Part shown: positions 1 to 12,240 of the stretch, piece by piece
Layout of the letters: each line of letters begins with the position of its first letter
Position numbering within the stretch: position 1 is the stretch's first letter
Assembly (NCBI GenBank): GCA_015680685.1
Contig: MNCI01035206.1
Location: forward strand, 48,833-112,832
Length of the DNA: 64,000 bases
From: Gnetum montanum
Lineage: Eukaryota; Streptophyta; Gnetopsida; Gnetales; Gnetaceae
Direction of reading: 5' to 3'
The notes under the pieces: generated by a model
Told to the model about the DNA's origin: nothing
What the model saw: the letters and a program-made list of their open reading frames with translations, nothing else
The model's database searches: none
Program-made: the position numbers and the translations under genes

Positions 1-687
1 TTGTTATTTTTTCCCATCTTTCTTGTTCCTCATATTTTTCCATCTTATAGCTACCAGAGGTTCGCTTTTAGTCGTGGGGGCCCTAGCATAAATTTTTCAA
101 TTTTCTCCATTTCACTATTCACCTAACCCCTACACCTTGGGTAGTCACTTGTGATAAATCTCCGAACCAGTTTCTACCATAACCACAACTCAGCCAATGC
201 CCTTCATATCAAGGCAAGGTATCAACTGCATTGTGGTTTATCTGTCCTTCCTCATTTGTGACTGTGTTGTATGTGCAAATGGCGATCATACAAACAATGG
301 AATAGGCTTGGAGGAAGCACTTTGGATGGATCGGAACTGGAGCATTTACGAAAGGAGAAAGTCTGGTGACGTGGCTATGGATAAACAATGGAAGGTGCAA
401 TCTTAGCATTGGCAGCAACACACTTCATTTTCTTTCTCTCTCTTTCTCTACAAGCTGCCAAATAAAGGCTTGGATGTCATTTATGTACAAGTGTTCATCA
501 TAATGGTCATGAACACTAATGTTGTAATATGCTTATTGATCTTTCCACTGGGCACGTTGAGTCTGTCATCCCATTCCACCATCAGTTGTCAGTTAGTCAA
601 TAATCCCATACCTTTCTAATATTTTGTAAATAACTTGTTTCTTTTCTTCTATACTTGAGGATTTGTTTTCATTTAGTCGTGGGGGTA
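1..687 (+). mobile_element. E0: 3' non-coding end of a Ty3/gypsy element
   Basis: This is the last part of the internal region of a plus-strand LTR element whose gag-pol lies outside the window. It can be matched by eye to the 3' non-coding parts of A (about 17.9-18.45 kb), D (about 39.5-39.97 kb) and H (61.4-61.95 kb), all in the opposite orientation. It holds an internal AGTCGTGGGGG tract at 70..80 and the terminal polypurine tract at 675..687, directly before the 3' LTR. Short ORFs at 197..406 (+) and 209..421 (-) lie here; the minus one partly resembles ORFs at the equivalent place in A and H, but no coding function is shown. Confidence 0.8.
675..687 (+). other. E0 polypurine tract
   Basis: AGTCGTGGGGGTA lies immediately before the TGATG start of the 3' LTR. 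The same tract, usually AGTCATGGGGGTA, precedes every 3' LTR of the family in this window. It would prime plus-strand DNA synthesis, and it fixes both LTR start and element orientation. Confidence 0.8.
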
Positions 688-1661
688 TGATGAGAGCAAG
701 TACTCTAATTATTAGAGTGGTTACTCTAGCAGTTACTCTAGTGGTTACTCTAGCAATTACTCTAATTATTAGAGTAGTTACTTTAGTGGTTACTCTAGTA
801 GTTATTCTACTTATTAGAGTGGTTACTCTAGCGGTTGTTTTAGCAATTATTCTAATTATTAGAGTGGTTAGTATAATTATTAGAGTAGTTGCTCCCAAGT
901 CTATAAATATAGTGCCCAGGCGCACAATTGTAAAGAAGTATTTCAACAATCCAGTAGTGAAACTCTTGCAGTCTATTTGAAAGTTAGCGTATTTTTCAAG
1001 TGCTTGTAGCAGGAGGTCTAAGTGTGGATGGATCTTTATTCAAGAATTGTGTACCTGAGCACACCTTGTGTATGGCAATAAAGACGAGCTCTTCGATTCA
1101 TCCTTGTAGCACTTGAGATTTGTTTTCTTACACATTTCTTTTATTTTATTTTCTTATGCATTTATTTTATTTTATGCACTTTACATTTATGTTATTAGCA
1201 TAGCAATTCATTTTGATCAATTAAGAAAATAATTAGATTACACAAGCACGACCACTTCGAGCATGCATGTAATGCTTGGTAACCCAGTAATGCTTAGCTT
1301 TTGGTAATTCCAACAGTGTTGCATTGGTTCAGGATGTGTACAGCAAGTGGGAATGGATGCTAGTGTTAGGATTAGTTAGAACTTACTTAATGAGTAGTTA
1401 AGTTAAATTAGTCACTTAGTTACCTCTCTCCTTCCCTACTAGTGTAGGACATAAAAACATAAAAGCTATAAAAATCATATGCCTCAAGCTTACTTAACCA
1501 TGCAATTGTGACATACAGGTAAGCTTGGGAAGACAACGATCAACCAACCCATCCTTGTTCCACAAGGGCACATAAGCACTTAGTCCTTGGAATTCGATTG
1601 GATCGTGTGTGAAATGCTCGTATTCGTATGGTTGAGCATAGGGGTACCTGACCGCTCATCA
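688..1661 (+). repeat. E0 3' LTR (class-3 U3)
   Basis: The LTR begins TGATGAGAGC after the polypurine tract and ends CCGCTCATCA, giving the family's TGATG/CATCA inverted ends. U3 is almost entirely a repeat array (699..893), then TATAAATA at 902..909. R/U5 contains CAATAAAGA near 1075, a plausible polyadenylation signal, and ends with the family-wide GGTTGAGCATAGGGGTACC block. No primer-binding site follows, as expected for a 3' LTR. The following DNA belongs to element I in the opposite orientation. Confidence 0.85.
699..893 (+). repeat. Palindromic tandem array in E0 LTR U3
   Basis: Roughly 20-bp units of the kind TACTCTAATTATTAGAGTGG repeat with variants. CTCTAATTATTAGAG is a perfect palindrome. 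The array fills the space between the LTR start and the TATA box, the position of a promoter or enhancer. Elsewhere in the window it is found only in the LTR of D (39345..39497). Confidence 0.85.
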
Positions 1662-3310
1662 GTGTTGTTGTGTCTTCCTTGGAGAAGACAATCTCACTTC
1701 TAGTCCACACTTTCCACTATAATAAAAGCAAAATCATGGATTAGTGTGCAATGTGTAACATGTAACTGTTAGGTACCTTGTCTCATCAGTAGTTACACTT
1801 GGCTAGGTTATGATTATGGTGGATTAATTCCTTTAATAGTGTTAGCAAGAAGATTGAAAAATAGGGTGAAATGGATAAGTTGTTTGTTATTAATTTCTAA
1901 AAAGTCCAAACATGATGAAATGCTTGAAGAGGGTTAAATAATTCACAACAATAAAAAGAGTATTTCATGAAAAAATGTTGTAAAGATGCACACAATTGTA
2001 TGTCATTAATGGGGCATGCAAAAGGATTTGATTGTGAGGATGTCGAAGGATAAAGAACTTAACTAACCCAAACAAAAGGTATGCAATTGGGTCCTCCCCA
2101 AAGTAGCCACATGTCCTTTATTACCCTTACATAACTTCAAACTGAGTCTGTGGGCCCCCATGGATGATTAATTGTTATGGAAAGTTAAGTATAGAAAAAT
2201 TAGAAGAAAGTACCTAAGAATTTTAACACATCAAACCAAGACATAAAACAAGAACATGAAACTAGTAGTGAGGTGAGACATGGAAAACACAGATGGATGA
2301 GAGAGAGAGTAGAATGGAGTTCCTAATTAAGGTCATATGAAGTCCCTTGTGAGTTTTTTGGTTAAATGACCTAATAAAATCCATCTTTAGTCTAGACCAA
2401 AACCAAGCACATTCAGTGACTTTGCATCACCACTACTTGAAACACAAGAGTGCTCCCACAAAAAAACCACCATCCTTATTTAAGAAGAAAACAAAAGCAA
2501 GAAGTTAGAGAGGGCCTTAGTTAGGGAGGAACTTCAAGCATGGGTAACATGTCTTTCTAGTCCCATAACTAGTTCTTGTAGCTTGTTTATTTTTTCTAAG
2601 GGGTGTGCTTTGAATTCCCATCATTTTTTCTTTTGAATGGGAGTCACACCATGCAAAGACTTATTCAACTTTCTATTATTGATTGACATAGAATAGTAAG
2701 AAATCCATGAAAACACACATGCATCCAAGTAAGCAAAAAGGCACAAAGAGCATTGAGTCCCCTTGAAGTCACATCCTATTCAAACCTTCGAATCCTTTCC
2801 AAATCTGAAAACTACCAAGGTCACAAATTTGTTAAAGTATTATTAATGAAAAAAGGACCTAATAGTTACAAAACAAGGAAAATCATAAAGTTTGTGGATG
2901 AGTGGATGTTGTGGACTCATTGCCTATTTCATGAAAAAGAAACCATGTTCTAGTTATCAATAACAAAATTTAAAGCTAGAATCCAGACACCAACAATCAA
3001 ATAACTAGATAGCACATGCCCACATTAAACAAATCCCACTATACCTAGTTCGAAATAATGCACATTATTATTATGAAAATACAATAAGAAAATCACATCC
3101 AAAATAAAGAAAAATATTTAAGAAATTGTAAAATATTTAAGAAAAAATGTACTAACGATGTTGTAAAACAAAAATTTTGAAAAATTAATTACGTAAAAAC
3201 AAAAAGGTGTAAGATAAAGAGGTGCAAAAAAAGTTGTAAAAATAATGTGTAAAACAAAAAAGTATAAAATAAAAAGATGAAAAACTAAGGAGCCACTTAT
3301 ATAGTTAGCA
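1662..3310 (-). mobile_element. Element I 3' non-coding region
   Basis: Non-coding sequence downstream of integrase, shared with the other copies. Recognisable blocks are the AAGGGGTGTGCTTTGAATTC segment near 2600, the ACCACACCATGCAAAGACTT segment near 2645, and a TAAAACAAAAA-type tandem array at about 3110..3275. A segment near 1795 (TTACACTTGGCTAGG) recurs near 50335 in F and, inverted, near 30205 in B. The region nearest the polypurine tract is missing. Confidence 0.7.
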
Positions 3311-3320
3311 TGAATGGTTA

Positions 3321-4560
3321 TCTCTGCCACGACTAAGTTGAAAGGAGTAGATTCAAAAGATTGAACATGGTTGTTCATCCGATGAGGCATTTGTTGCACT
3401 AGCTTGCTTAGCCTTGTGGAAAGGTTTGGCTTGTTGTGTGTTGACCAACTAGTTCTTGTCTAGGCTCTTAGGTTTGTAGATCAACATGGCCCTAGAAGGG
3501 AAAGTTTCATAAATGATATAAGATCCTTCCCATAATGTTTGAAACTGAGTTTGTTGAGGTACTTGTGTGGGGTTCTAGTAGAGGATCTTATCTCTCAATT
3601 GAAATTTGACATTCCTAATTCTAAGGTCATGGCACTTTTTTTTGAATGCCTTGTGCAACTCATTAGATGATAGGGCCACCAATCAGCTTTCATCTAATAA
3701 GTTGAGGTTCATTAATATTTCTTTTTGTGCTAGACTTAAGTTAAGGTCAAGGTCACAAGCTATCGAAAGTGTATGGAGCTTGAATTGAATAGGAAGTATT
3801 GGTAATTTTCTGTACACTAGCTCATAGGAAGAATAGCCTATAGCAAGTTTCCATGTTGAATGGTAGGCCTACAGGGCATCGTTGAGTTTTGTGCTCCAGC
3901 CCCTTGTATATTTGCTAATAGTTCTTATTAGGATCTTTTTGATTTCTCTATTTGTAACCTTAGCTTGACCATTGGCTTGGGGGTGCTAGGGTGTTGTTAG
4001 TTTATGTTCATCTCCCAAGAATTGCATAAGCTTCCTAAATGTAGTGCCTATACACCAAACCTATTTACAGCATTCTATTATAAAAACTGAGTAGTAGTAG
4101 AAGATGTACAGTTGGTGATGGTTGTTACTTCTGCCCATTTCATATAATAGTTAACAACAACTATGATTTACATCTTTCCATTTGACATGGACATGATGAA
4201 ACCCATGAAATCAATGCCCTAGATGATGAAGGGCTCTAGTAGTTGGATTCACTATTGAGGTCCCTCCATTCAAGCAGTCATTCCACCATCTTGTTGGTAG
4301 TGTTCACACAAGTGGACAAATTGGTGAGAATCCTTGAATATTGTTGGCCAATAATACCCTACTGTCAAGATTTTAATGGCCATGCATCCCCCAACATAGT
4401 GGCATCCACAAGGATCCTCATCAACATCCTAGAGAACATGTAGTTGATCAGCATTAGGGACACACCAATGAACTAGGCCATCGACGCACACTTTGTAGAG
4501 GTGTCCATTGATCTCCATAAATTGTTTCACCTGGTAAAGAAATTGTTGTTTCTTTCGGTG
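3321..4560 (-). pseudogene. Element I integrase remnant
   Basis: Broken integrase coding sequence aligning by eye with the better-preserved copy in D (41488..42560). Visible pieces, read on the minus strand, are a degenerate zinc-binding segment near 4290-4310, the first-Asp block of the GIDFMGF type near 4190-4230, the YHPQANGQ-type block near 3970, and the C-terminal segment near 3500-3600. Stops and frameshifts occur throughout. A degraded AGTCATGGGGG-type tract (3321..3336) lies at its end. Confidence 0.65.
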
Positions 4561-4803
4561 GTCCAGCCCTTATGGCATCTCTTGAGTAAGAAGATAAGTG
4601 AGAATGCTATTGTACCATTTAGGCTTAGTGGGCAATTGTTTAGTTATAGCCCTAGCAAAGAGGAGTTCAGTAAGAAATAGATCAGATAGTGGGCTTTCTT
4701 CCTCTTTGTTGTCCCATTACAACCAAGACAAGTGATCAGCAACCATATTCTCAATTCTCTTTCAATCTACCATTGTAAGATTGAATTCCTATAAGATCAC
4801 TAG

Positions 4804-5073
4804 CTACTGTATGACATGGGGGCTCACTGTTGGCTTGTTCATCAAGAAGTGGATCACACTGTGATTAGTGTGCACAAATATTTTATATCCAAGCATATAG
4901 TGCTTGAAATTTTCTAGAGAAAACATCACTGCAATTAATTCTTTTTTTGAGGTGATGTAATTCAAATGTGCATCCACAATGCTTCGACTTGCGCAGTGGA
5001 TGTAGTATGGACATTTCTTATCATCCAACTGTGTAAGCATAGCTCCCAAGGCATAATTTGATGCATCTGTCAT
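4804..5073 (-). pseudogene. Element I RNase H domain
   Basis: An 89-residue open segment begins MTDASNYALGAMLTQ and continues through YYIHCASRSI, KKELIAVMF and VHTNHSVIHFLMNK. This is the Ty3-type RNase H pattern: first catalytic Asp in TDAS, Glu in KKEL, and the TDH block here reading TNH (D to N). It would remove RNA from the RNA-DNA hybrid. It lies between the RT and integrase remnants, as expected for gypsy order. Confidence 0.75.
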
Positions 5074-5089
5074 AACATGAAATGATTTG

Positions 5090-6234
5090 GACTAGTCAAG
5101 TGCCTATAGCATTGGAGTTTCTACATGTTTCTCTTCAAATGTTAGAATGATTTTTCACATTCCTTGGTCTAGACAAATGGAGCATCTTTCTTTGTTAACT
5201 CAACCAATGGTTTTGCAATCTTAGAGAAATTCTCTATGGATTGCTGGTTCTAGCCAATGTGTCCAAGGAATGATTGAACATCTTTTACAATTTTTGATTG
5301 ATGGGTAATTCCTTGGATGATCCTTATTTTTTGAAGGTTAACCTTAATTTTTTCTTGTGAGATTCGGTGCCCTAATACAATGCCTTCTTGTACCATGAGA
5401 TGGCATTTTTGCTAATTGAGCCATAGGTTTGTTTCCACGCATCTTTTTATTACTTGCTCAAGGTGATATAATAATTGCTCGAATGTAATGCCATAAGTGT
5501 AGAAGTTATCCATAAAGACTTCCACTCTGCTACTAATTTACTTCTAAAAGATTCTTAAGACCAAGTGTTAGAATGTAGCAAGAGCATTGCATAGCCCAAA
5601 AGGCATCTTGCGATATGCAAAGGTCCCCTAGGGACTCATGAATATTGTTTTGGCCTAGTCCTATAGCATGATCTAGATTTGGTTATAGCAACTATAACCA
5701 TCCAAAAAACTGTAATAACAATGCCAAGATATGGTGTCTAACACTTGATCAATGAATGACAATGAAAAATGATCCCTGAATGTTGCCATATTCAACAGCT
5801 AAAAATTGATGCAAACCCACCACTTGCCACCTTTCTTTGGCACAATCACGAGTGGATGAACCCATTCAATATCCACAATGGGATAGATAAACCTTGCCTT
5901 AAGGAGTTTCTCGATTTCCTCTTTGACAATCTACTTCAATTTGGGGTTCAATCTTCTCTATGGCTACCTCTTTGGCTTCATGGAGAGGTCAATGTAGATA
6001 TGATTTTGGCATATCCTAGGATCAATCCTTGTGAGTTTAGGATATGACCAAGCAAAAGCTATTGACCATTTTTCAACCACATTTAACAACATTTGTTTAT
6101 ATTCTGGAGCAAGATTTACATTGATTATTATTAGCTTCCCATTTTATAAGAATGCATATTCCATGCCAATAGGTAGAGTTTTTAATTCAGGGGGCTCTTA
6201 TTTAAAATTTTTAGGAATTTCTAACTCTCCCTAA
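5090..6234 (-). pseudogene. Element I reverse transcriptase remnant
   Basis: Degenerate RT matching D (43700..44365) and F (54465..55376). On the minus strand the N-terminal KKGGKW-type block is near 5830-5860, and the catalytic box reads VEVFMDNFYTYG near 5480-5520. The second catalytic Asp of the expected FMDD is Asn. Several stops and frameshifts make it non-functional. Plus-strand ORFs at 5769..6047 and 6031..6234 are shadows. Confidence 0.7.
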
Positions 6235-6449
6235 TAGGTATCATTATTTGCATTATCAGAGAGTTGGTGATGAACTTGCTCTAGTTCACCCATGCTTGTG
6301 ACATAAGTGCATGTCAAGCTCTCAGTAGGTTCCATGTAAAGTGTGCTACTTTTAGAATCAACAGTCATCCACTAGGTGCCATATTGTTTTGTGGCTACTT
6401 TGTACAAACACCTTTGAATATCTGCTTCAGGTGCACACTACCTACATGT

Positions 6450-6990
6450 GGAAATGGATGCTCATTTAATGGACCAAATTTTTCGCATGTAATTGCACCC
6501 TATATTGTTATATGTGATGCATGGAACTCGCTTCTTCTCAATATTTTTGAATGCATTTTCCTTAGATATCTCCAAGGAAAGATCTCTGATGTCCATTCTT
6601 GCATCAACAATGCTTATCCATGCCCTTCCCATGATTATTGGAAAATCCCCTTTACAATTCTCAACCTTGATTACTAGGAAATCAATAGGGTAAGACCACC
6701 CACAAATAGTGGTCATAATGTCTTCCACCACTCCCAATGGAATAGTAATGAACTGGTCTACCAATTCTAATTAGATATTGCTCTTCTTGAGGGGTGGTAG
6801 GTTCCAAGCAATGTACATCTCATGAAAAATCAAGTTCACACCAGAACCTAAATCAAAAAGAGCTTTACATGATTCATTCCCAATAATCTATAAATAAATA
6901 AGAGGACTCCTAGGATCGACTAATTTCCTAGGAAGGTATCTAGCCTAAATCCAATTAGATATGACATGAGTGAGCATAGTATTATGAATT
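6450..6990 (-). pseudogene. Element I retropepsin-like protease
   Basis: The active-site segment reads ALFDLGSGVNLIF (minus strand, about 6830-6870). The C-terminal half is open at 6462..6764 with VVEDIMTTICGWSYP and PIIMGRAW. The DLGxxVNL core and downstream IIMGRxW box are those of Athila/Tat-type Ty3 proteases, which mature the Gag-Pol polyprotein. Frame breaks separate the halves. Confidence 0.7.
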
Positions 6991-7149
6991 TTGGGTAGTA
7001 TCTGGTTTGAAGGGGACTTGAAGGAATTAGATACAGAGAAAGATGGAGAAGCAAGATTGCCAACAACATGTATATGTAAGGGCTTAGGTGGATTGTTGGA
7101 TCATAAAAAAGATCTTTTCTATGATCTATTATCTAAACCACTTGGTTAA

Positions 7150-9400
7150 TGAACTAGTTGTAGATTAATGGCCCTGGTAGCATTGCATTGCTATAATTGG
7201 GCTGGAAGTTCATGTTGCATAGATGGAGTAGGTAGTAGTTGTGTTGAGGGTGGACAAACAGGTGTAGGAATAGGAGAAGAACAAGGATAAAAAGCGAAAT
7301 CCTTCCTTGAATGTCGAGAATGAGTTCAATAATATTCAAGAGGGTAGTAGTCATGTTGGAAAGTAGAAACGTGACTGGAAGAGTCACATGGAGACAGGGG
7401 TTGCTAAATGTAATACCCATATGGATCAGGTTATCTATAAGGGTATTGCTACCTTGGTGATGGTAGCACCCATGACTATAGTTGTTGCCACTATTGATAC
7501 TGCTCGTATGGTTGTGGTGGAGTTCCAATTGGATAATGTTTTTGTTGCTAATGGAATTACTTGGGATTACCTTGAGGATAAGGCAATATTTTGGATGTTT
7601 GCCTTTTTACTAGTCGTGGATTCAGAGCATACACCCTAGACTCTTGTAAGTGTAACATGATGGGGCAACATCCTTGAGGATGTTCATATTGACAGATGTT
7701 ACACCCACCATCATCATCTGATTTGGTTTCCACAACTTCCTCTACTATAGAAATCTTGCCCTTACCCCTTTGATTAGCACATTCAACTTTCTTTCACCTC
7801 CTGTAATCACAATCACTACCTTGTTCTTTGGACTCTTCAGCAATTTTCAAGACATCTTGAAATCAACTATCTATAGAGTCCCATAATTGATCTACCTTAG
7901 TCAAAATTTCAGAGATGCATTCTTGAATTGGCAAGGTCTTAAAATTCACAACTTCATCAAGTGATGATTCTTCCTCACTGTCACAAAACTAAACCTCCCT
8001 CTTGTGAATGGAAAGATTGTGATTTTATTCTTCTACACTTTCCTATTTCCTTAACTCTCCTTCTTCTTTTTCCACTTGCTCAATTAGCCTTTAAATCTGA
8101 TGGGCTCTTAATTTTGACAACTGCCCTTAGGCATTGACTCCAAGAGTTCTCCTTATTTCTAATCAGAGCCTATCTATGATATGAAAAAGTTGTTCTAATT
8201 GAGAATAACCATGGCTAGGACATCTATGCAATAAGGAATAATATTGGGCCATGATAGCATCCAGGAATTCATATGTTCCTTGGAACTACCTCCTCAAGCA
8301 GGACACTTGGGAGTACATTTGATACTTGTCATTGAACGGTTCAAGCATTATACTCAACCGTCTAATGGATTTTAGTTCTAAGGACCGATACCAACTTTCT
8401 GCTTCTTTAATGAGTGTCTTGGGGAACAACTTAAGCTTTTTCCAATCATTTTTTATATTTTGTAAGGCACATGCATCATGGAAAGCTTGAAGATGGTTTT
8501 GCGAATTTGAGTTATATTCCCCTTTGAACCTAGGGATATTGTTCATATCTAGCCTCTTAATTCGACTATCCTTAATGTGTCTTGTAGGAATTCTCACTAC
8601 CTTTGCAATGTTTAGCATGCTTCAGGTAGAAAGAAAAGGCTCATCAAGGCCATGATTCTAGTGCCTATGATGCCCTCTGCTATCCTTTCATTCATGGTGA
8701 TGGGTCTCTCTTAAATGCCCATGCCTCGAGTCTTGACTTGGTCAATAGTCGCTACGATCATCTCGGTCCCGTTGGTTACTTGCATCACGATCGCACCCCT
8801 TGTATTTGCATTTAAAGCCATAAGAGGAATATGATAATGAAGGTGAAGAGGAAGGAGAACTAGCACCCTCACGATGCTTTTCGTTTTCTCTTTGGTGGTT
8901 GTCATCATGATCACAAGCATGCTTATCATCTACATCCCTACCATGACTCTCCTCATATCCCCCTTTGTTGTTGGATCCATTCTTGCTAGAACAAGGATTA
9001 TGGATCATGGACTGCAAGTTCTAGTTTTTACCTCCTTCATCGAAGTCAAAGAGAGGAGTTTTGTCGAATGGAAAATCCCCAGAGAAGATTTCTCCACCAT
9101 CTTTTTGGTACGTTAGGTATGGGAAATCATTGAACCACTTTCTCTCCATAGATTCATAGCATTGCTCTAGCTATTAATCCCTTAGAGATTGTGCCTCAAT
9201 GGGATGATGATCCTTGGCATCACTATCCTACACAACATACTTAGCATGAAGTCCCTAGAGGCCCAATCACATAAGATTTTGGTGGAGCATCATAGGAACA
9301 AATTGATCAGGTGGCAACACAATGTTGCCCTCCATGTCTTACCACCGTAGTAATTCATCCTAGTGTAGGACAAAGGTGAAATTGGGTACATACTCATTAG
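7150..9400 (-). pseudogene. Element I gag and gag-pol linker
   Basis: The conserved gag core is open at 8286..8618, with RLDMNNIPRFKGEYNSNSQN, LQAFHDACALQNI and AESWYRSLELKSIRRLSIML. This matches A (21696..22250) and B (25834..26502). Upstream, 8711..9017 encodes a charged S/R/H/D-rich segment. Downstream, the zinc-knuckle-like NICQYEHPQGCCP lies near 7660-7700, followed by a Pro/Gln/Tyr-rich linker. Gag would form the virus-like particle. Frameshifts and stops make it a pseudogene. Confidence 0.7.
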
Positions 9401-9633
9401 GATGAGCATATACCATTCAATATTTTTGGGGCACCTATTGATTTACTCTGTTAGATTTCAACAGAGAATCACTCTTGTGAGAAGAAGACATCTTGTGTTA
9501 GAAAACAAGGAATGCAATGTGCTTTGTAAAATTGCTGTAGTTATTTTAATGTATGATATGACTTTAGAGTTTGTTCCAGTGGCCTTAAATAATTTTTCAC
9601 TAACTTCTAGATAACACATGTAACAACTAAAGG

Positions 9634-9652
9634 TCCTTATTAATGGCGCCAA
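9634..9652 (-). other. Element I primer-binding site
   Basis: On the minus strand, directly after the LTR ends in CATCA, the sequence reads TTGGCGCCATTAATAAGGA. It matches the start of the tRNA-Asp-type site seen in A (TTGGCGCCGTTGCCAAGGA), with decay in the middle. It marks the adjacent LTR as the 5' LTR. Confidence 0.7.
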
Positions 9653-10509
9653 TGATGAGCGACGAGGTACCCCTACGCCCAACCATATGAATTACAAGCA
9701 TTCATGCATGATCCAGTCGAATTCTGTAGACCTTAAGTTTCTAAGTACATAAGTTCTAGGATGTGAAATCTAATCATGAAAATTTTTGTCTACTCAACTA
9801 CACTTGTGGAGCTTAATTGTATGGTTAAGTGTACTTAAGGAACATGATTTTTATTATTTCATATTTTATTTGTCTACAATTAATAGTAGGTTGAAACTCA
9901 ATTTATAAATCAATTTAACTAATGTAATTACTAATTAATAACTAACTATCCTAACATAAGGATCCAGTCCCACTGTCTGTGCACATCCTAAACATGTATA
10001 CTGCTGCTGCGTTACCAAACGTTAAGCATTGCTAGGATTACCAAGAGTCATATGCATGCTCGAAGCAGTCGTACTTATGTGCTTAATTAATTTCTATGTA
10101 ATCAAACTAGCTTACTTTAACTTAATTACTTAGGACCATTAAAGGAAATTGCATAAAACATTAAATGCATGAATAAAATATTTAAGCTAGCCAAGGTGCT
10201 ACAAGGTTTGATTAGAAAGCTTATCTTTATTGCCACACACACTATCATGCTCAAGTACAATGATGCTCGAATAAAGATCTGCACACTTAATGACTCCTAC
10301 TGCAAGCACTTTGGAAAATATTCTAACTTTGAGAAAACGAAACTACAAGAGCTATGCTATGCTATGACCAAAAGCTATCTCAGAACCATGTGCCCAAGTG
10401 CTATATTTATAGGCTGACACATATCCTACAATATTGGATATCCGACATTGCATCTTCGAACCCAATATCGCATACTCGATATCGTAGCCAGGCAAAATAC
10501 GATTCATCA
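9653..10509 (-). repeat. Element I 5' LTR (class-1 U3)
   Basis: Plus-strand start TGATGAGCGACGAGG, end GATTCATCA. It shares the GGTACCCCTACGCCCAACCAT block and the LTR backbone of the family. U3 (about 10425..10500 on +) contains degenerate CGATATCG-type palindromes upstream of the TATA segment (TATATTTATAGG, near 10400 on +). It adjoins the primer-binding site on its inner side. Confidence 0.8.
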
Positions 10510-11380
10510 TCTATGATTTGAATACTTCATTGATACTCCTAAGTTTTTAGAAATTGAAAACAATGAATAGTATAAATGATGATATTGCTATGATGTTGAG
10601 AGTGATGTTTTTGAATTGGATAATGCTGTTAATTATGTTGAGTCTCATATGCATGAAAAAAAGAATGTTTGTCATGTTAGAAAATCATGGTTATTGGTAC
10701 TATTATTATGCTTGATGATGACTGTTGGTACTTATGTTAGTGTTAAGCTAAACTTTATATTTCCATTGATGTTGGAACATGATTCCAAGGATTTGAGAAC
10801 ATAAAATAGTATTGTTATTGGTGTTGATCATAATTGGTGCTTGAACCGTGAAAGAATTCAATTGACTAGAGGTGGAGAATTATCATTAAATATTGTTAAT
10901 GCTTCCTCATTGATAGATATTAATGTATCTATTTTCAAATTCTTGTATGATCTTTGTGTAGGTTTGAATCATTGTGGAAATGTAATTAAGGCATTCTAAG
11001 AATATTTTCAATTATTAGAAGTATGATGGACATGAGGACAAGCCTCCAAAAGTAAGTGAAACTCAAAACTAAAACCTTAAGAATTGTAATTAGTTGTGAT
11101 ACCCATTCTTATAATGCTTTTGATGTATTGAGTCATGAAAATTATGATGATGAGTGAAATGGCCTTGATTCATGAGGGCATGTTGCCTTCCAACCTGTGA
11201 GAGATCATTAAGAATGATATTTTTAAGAGGAAGGGAGATAATGAGGACATCACCCTATCCTCTTCATCTATTCCATCCCCAATGTATCATAATACTTTTA
11301 GGAGTGAGTATTTGTGTTTTGGAGTTGATTCAAAGTCTCTTGAATGTGTTTCTATCTCTGGGCAAGCAATTGTGATGAAA
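10510..11380 (+). pseudogene. Unassigned degenerate coding region
   Basis: Two long nearly open stretches in + frames look like decayed protein code. The first (10616..10804, extendable on both sides) includes ELDNAVNYVESHMHEKKN and a hydrophobic run SWLLVLLLCLMM. The second (about 11190..11380) includes REIIKNDIFKRKGDNEDI-like residues with one TGA stop, then SSSSIPSPMYHNTFRSEYL. I do not recognise the family. It lies outside element I's 5' LTR and may be gag- or transposon-derived. No LTR, PBS or terminal repeats were found for it. Confidence 0.35.
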
Positions 11381-12240
11381 TTGTAAGTTGCAGTTGTTTC
11401 TTGTGTAAAGTTATAGGCTATTGTGAGTTGCAGTCATCTATAGTTTAAAGAAGAGTGAAGAATTTCATATTTCTTATGTCAAGTAGCAAGTTGTGAGTCA
11501 CTACAAGTCATAGTGAGATTGTAGTTTGAGGTTGTAGGTCACAATGGGTTGCAATTAGTAAAAAGAACATAGGTAGAAAAATAAAAATTTGTACTAGTCT
11601 GATAGGGTGCAATCATAGTCTAGTCATAGGATAATTACTGCGATATAGTTGTGAGTTGTAGGCACCTACAATTTGCTTTAAAGTGATTTTTTAGAATCTT
11701 TACGGATTTCAAATAGAAGACCAATTGGTGGGGAAGGATAAGGGTCGTTCCTGTGGCTATAAAAGGATGTCTAAGATTGAAAGAAAATCTAAAAGAGTTT
11801 GAGGGAAGGAAAAGAGTATCTAATAGTAATTTGAAAGGTAAAATTGGTAGCACTGGTGGGAGAAAGTAGCCAAAGTGAATGTAAAGAGTCTCATATGTGT
11901 GTTGTCTTTTCTTGAACTTGTATGCTCCAAGTATAAGCTAATTGAGGAATTGAGAGTGGACATGTGTGTCCTCTATGATTCTTGGGAGATTTGAGTTGAG
12001 CTTTGCCTTTTATTGTTGATATAATTCTCATCTTGAGCTTGATTAATAGAGGGAGAATTACTCCATTTCTTTGTGTTCATGTTTCCTAAGTTAATTTAGC
12101 TTAGAAAAGTATGGAAATGGGCCCTTTTAGGGCCTATTGAAATAAATCCACATTAAAGTTTGATAAAAGTTTTCAACATCTTTGAAATAGAAAGCATAGT
12201 TTGTTATCTTCTTTCTTTGAAATAAGTGACAAAAACATTT
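11381..12240. other. AT-rich intergenic DNA, no gene seen
   Basis: There is no convincing ORF. From 11385 to 11560 variants of GTTGTGAGTTGCAGTCA repeat loosely, as in a degenerate minisatellite. The rest has no recognisable feature. Confidence 0.5.

Larger units (their letters stand above)
1662..10509 (-). mobile_element. Element I: decayed Ty3/gypsy (Athila/Tat-like) element
   Basis: Read on the minus strand from 10509 down, this is 5' LTR, primer-binding site, gag, protease, RT, RNase H, integrase and part of the 3' non-coding region. Its 3' LTR is absent because E0 abuts it at 1661/1662 in the opposite orientation. All coding domains carry stops and frameshifts. The first five bases beyond the 5' LTR are TCTAT, and no partner duplication can be checked. 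Confidence 0.8.

Noticed and set aside
699-893. CRISPR-like regularly spaced palindromic repeats in LTR U3 regions
   Set aside because: Units are contiguous and variable with no unique spacers of constant length, lie inside retrotransposon LTRs, and the genome is a plant's.
593-980. Valine/threonine/isoleucine-rich ORFs on both strands
   Set aside because: They are translations of the CTCTAATTATTAGAG array in the E0 LTR, not proteins.
7388-7639. Plus-strand ORF rich in V/A/T, with similar ORFs at 21124..21315, 45551..45787 and 56471..56716
   Set aside because: They recur because they are antisense to the same conserved gag linker, which is P/H/Q/Y-rich in the sense frame.
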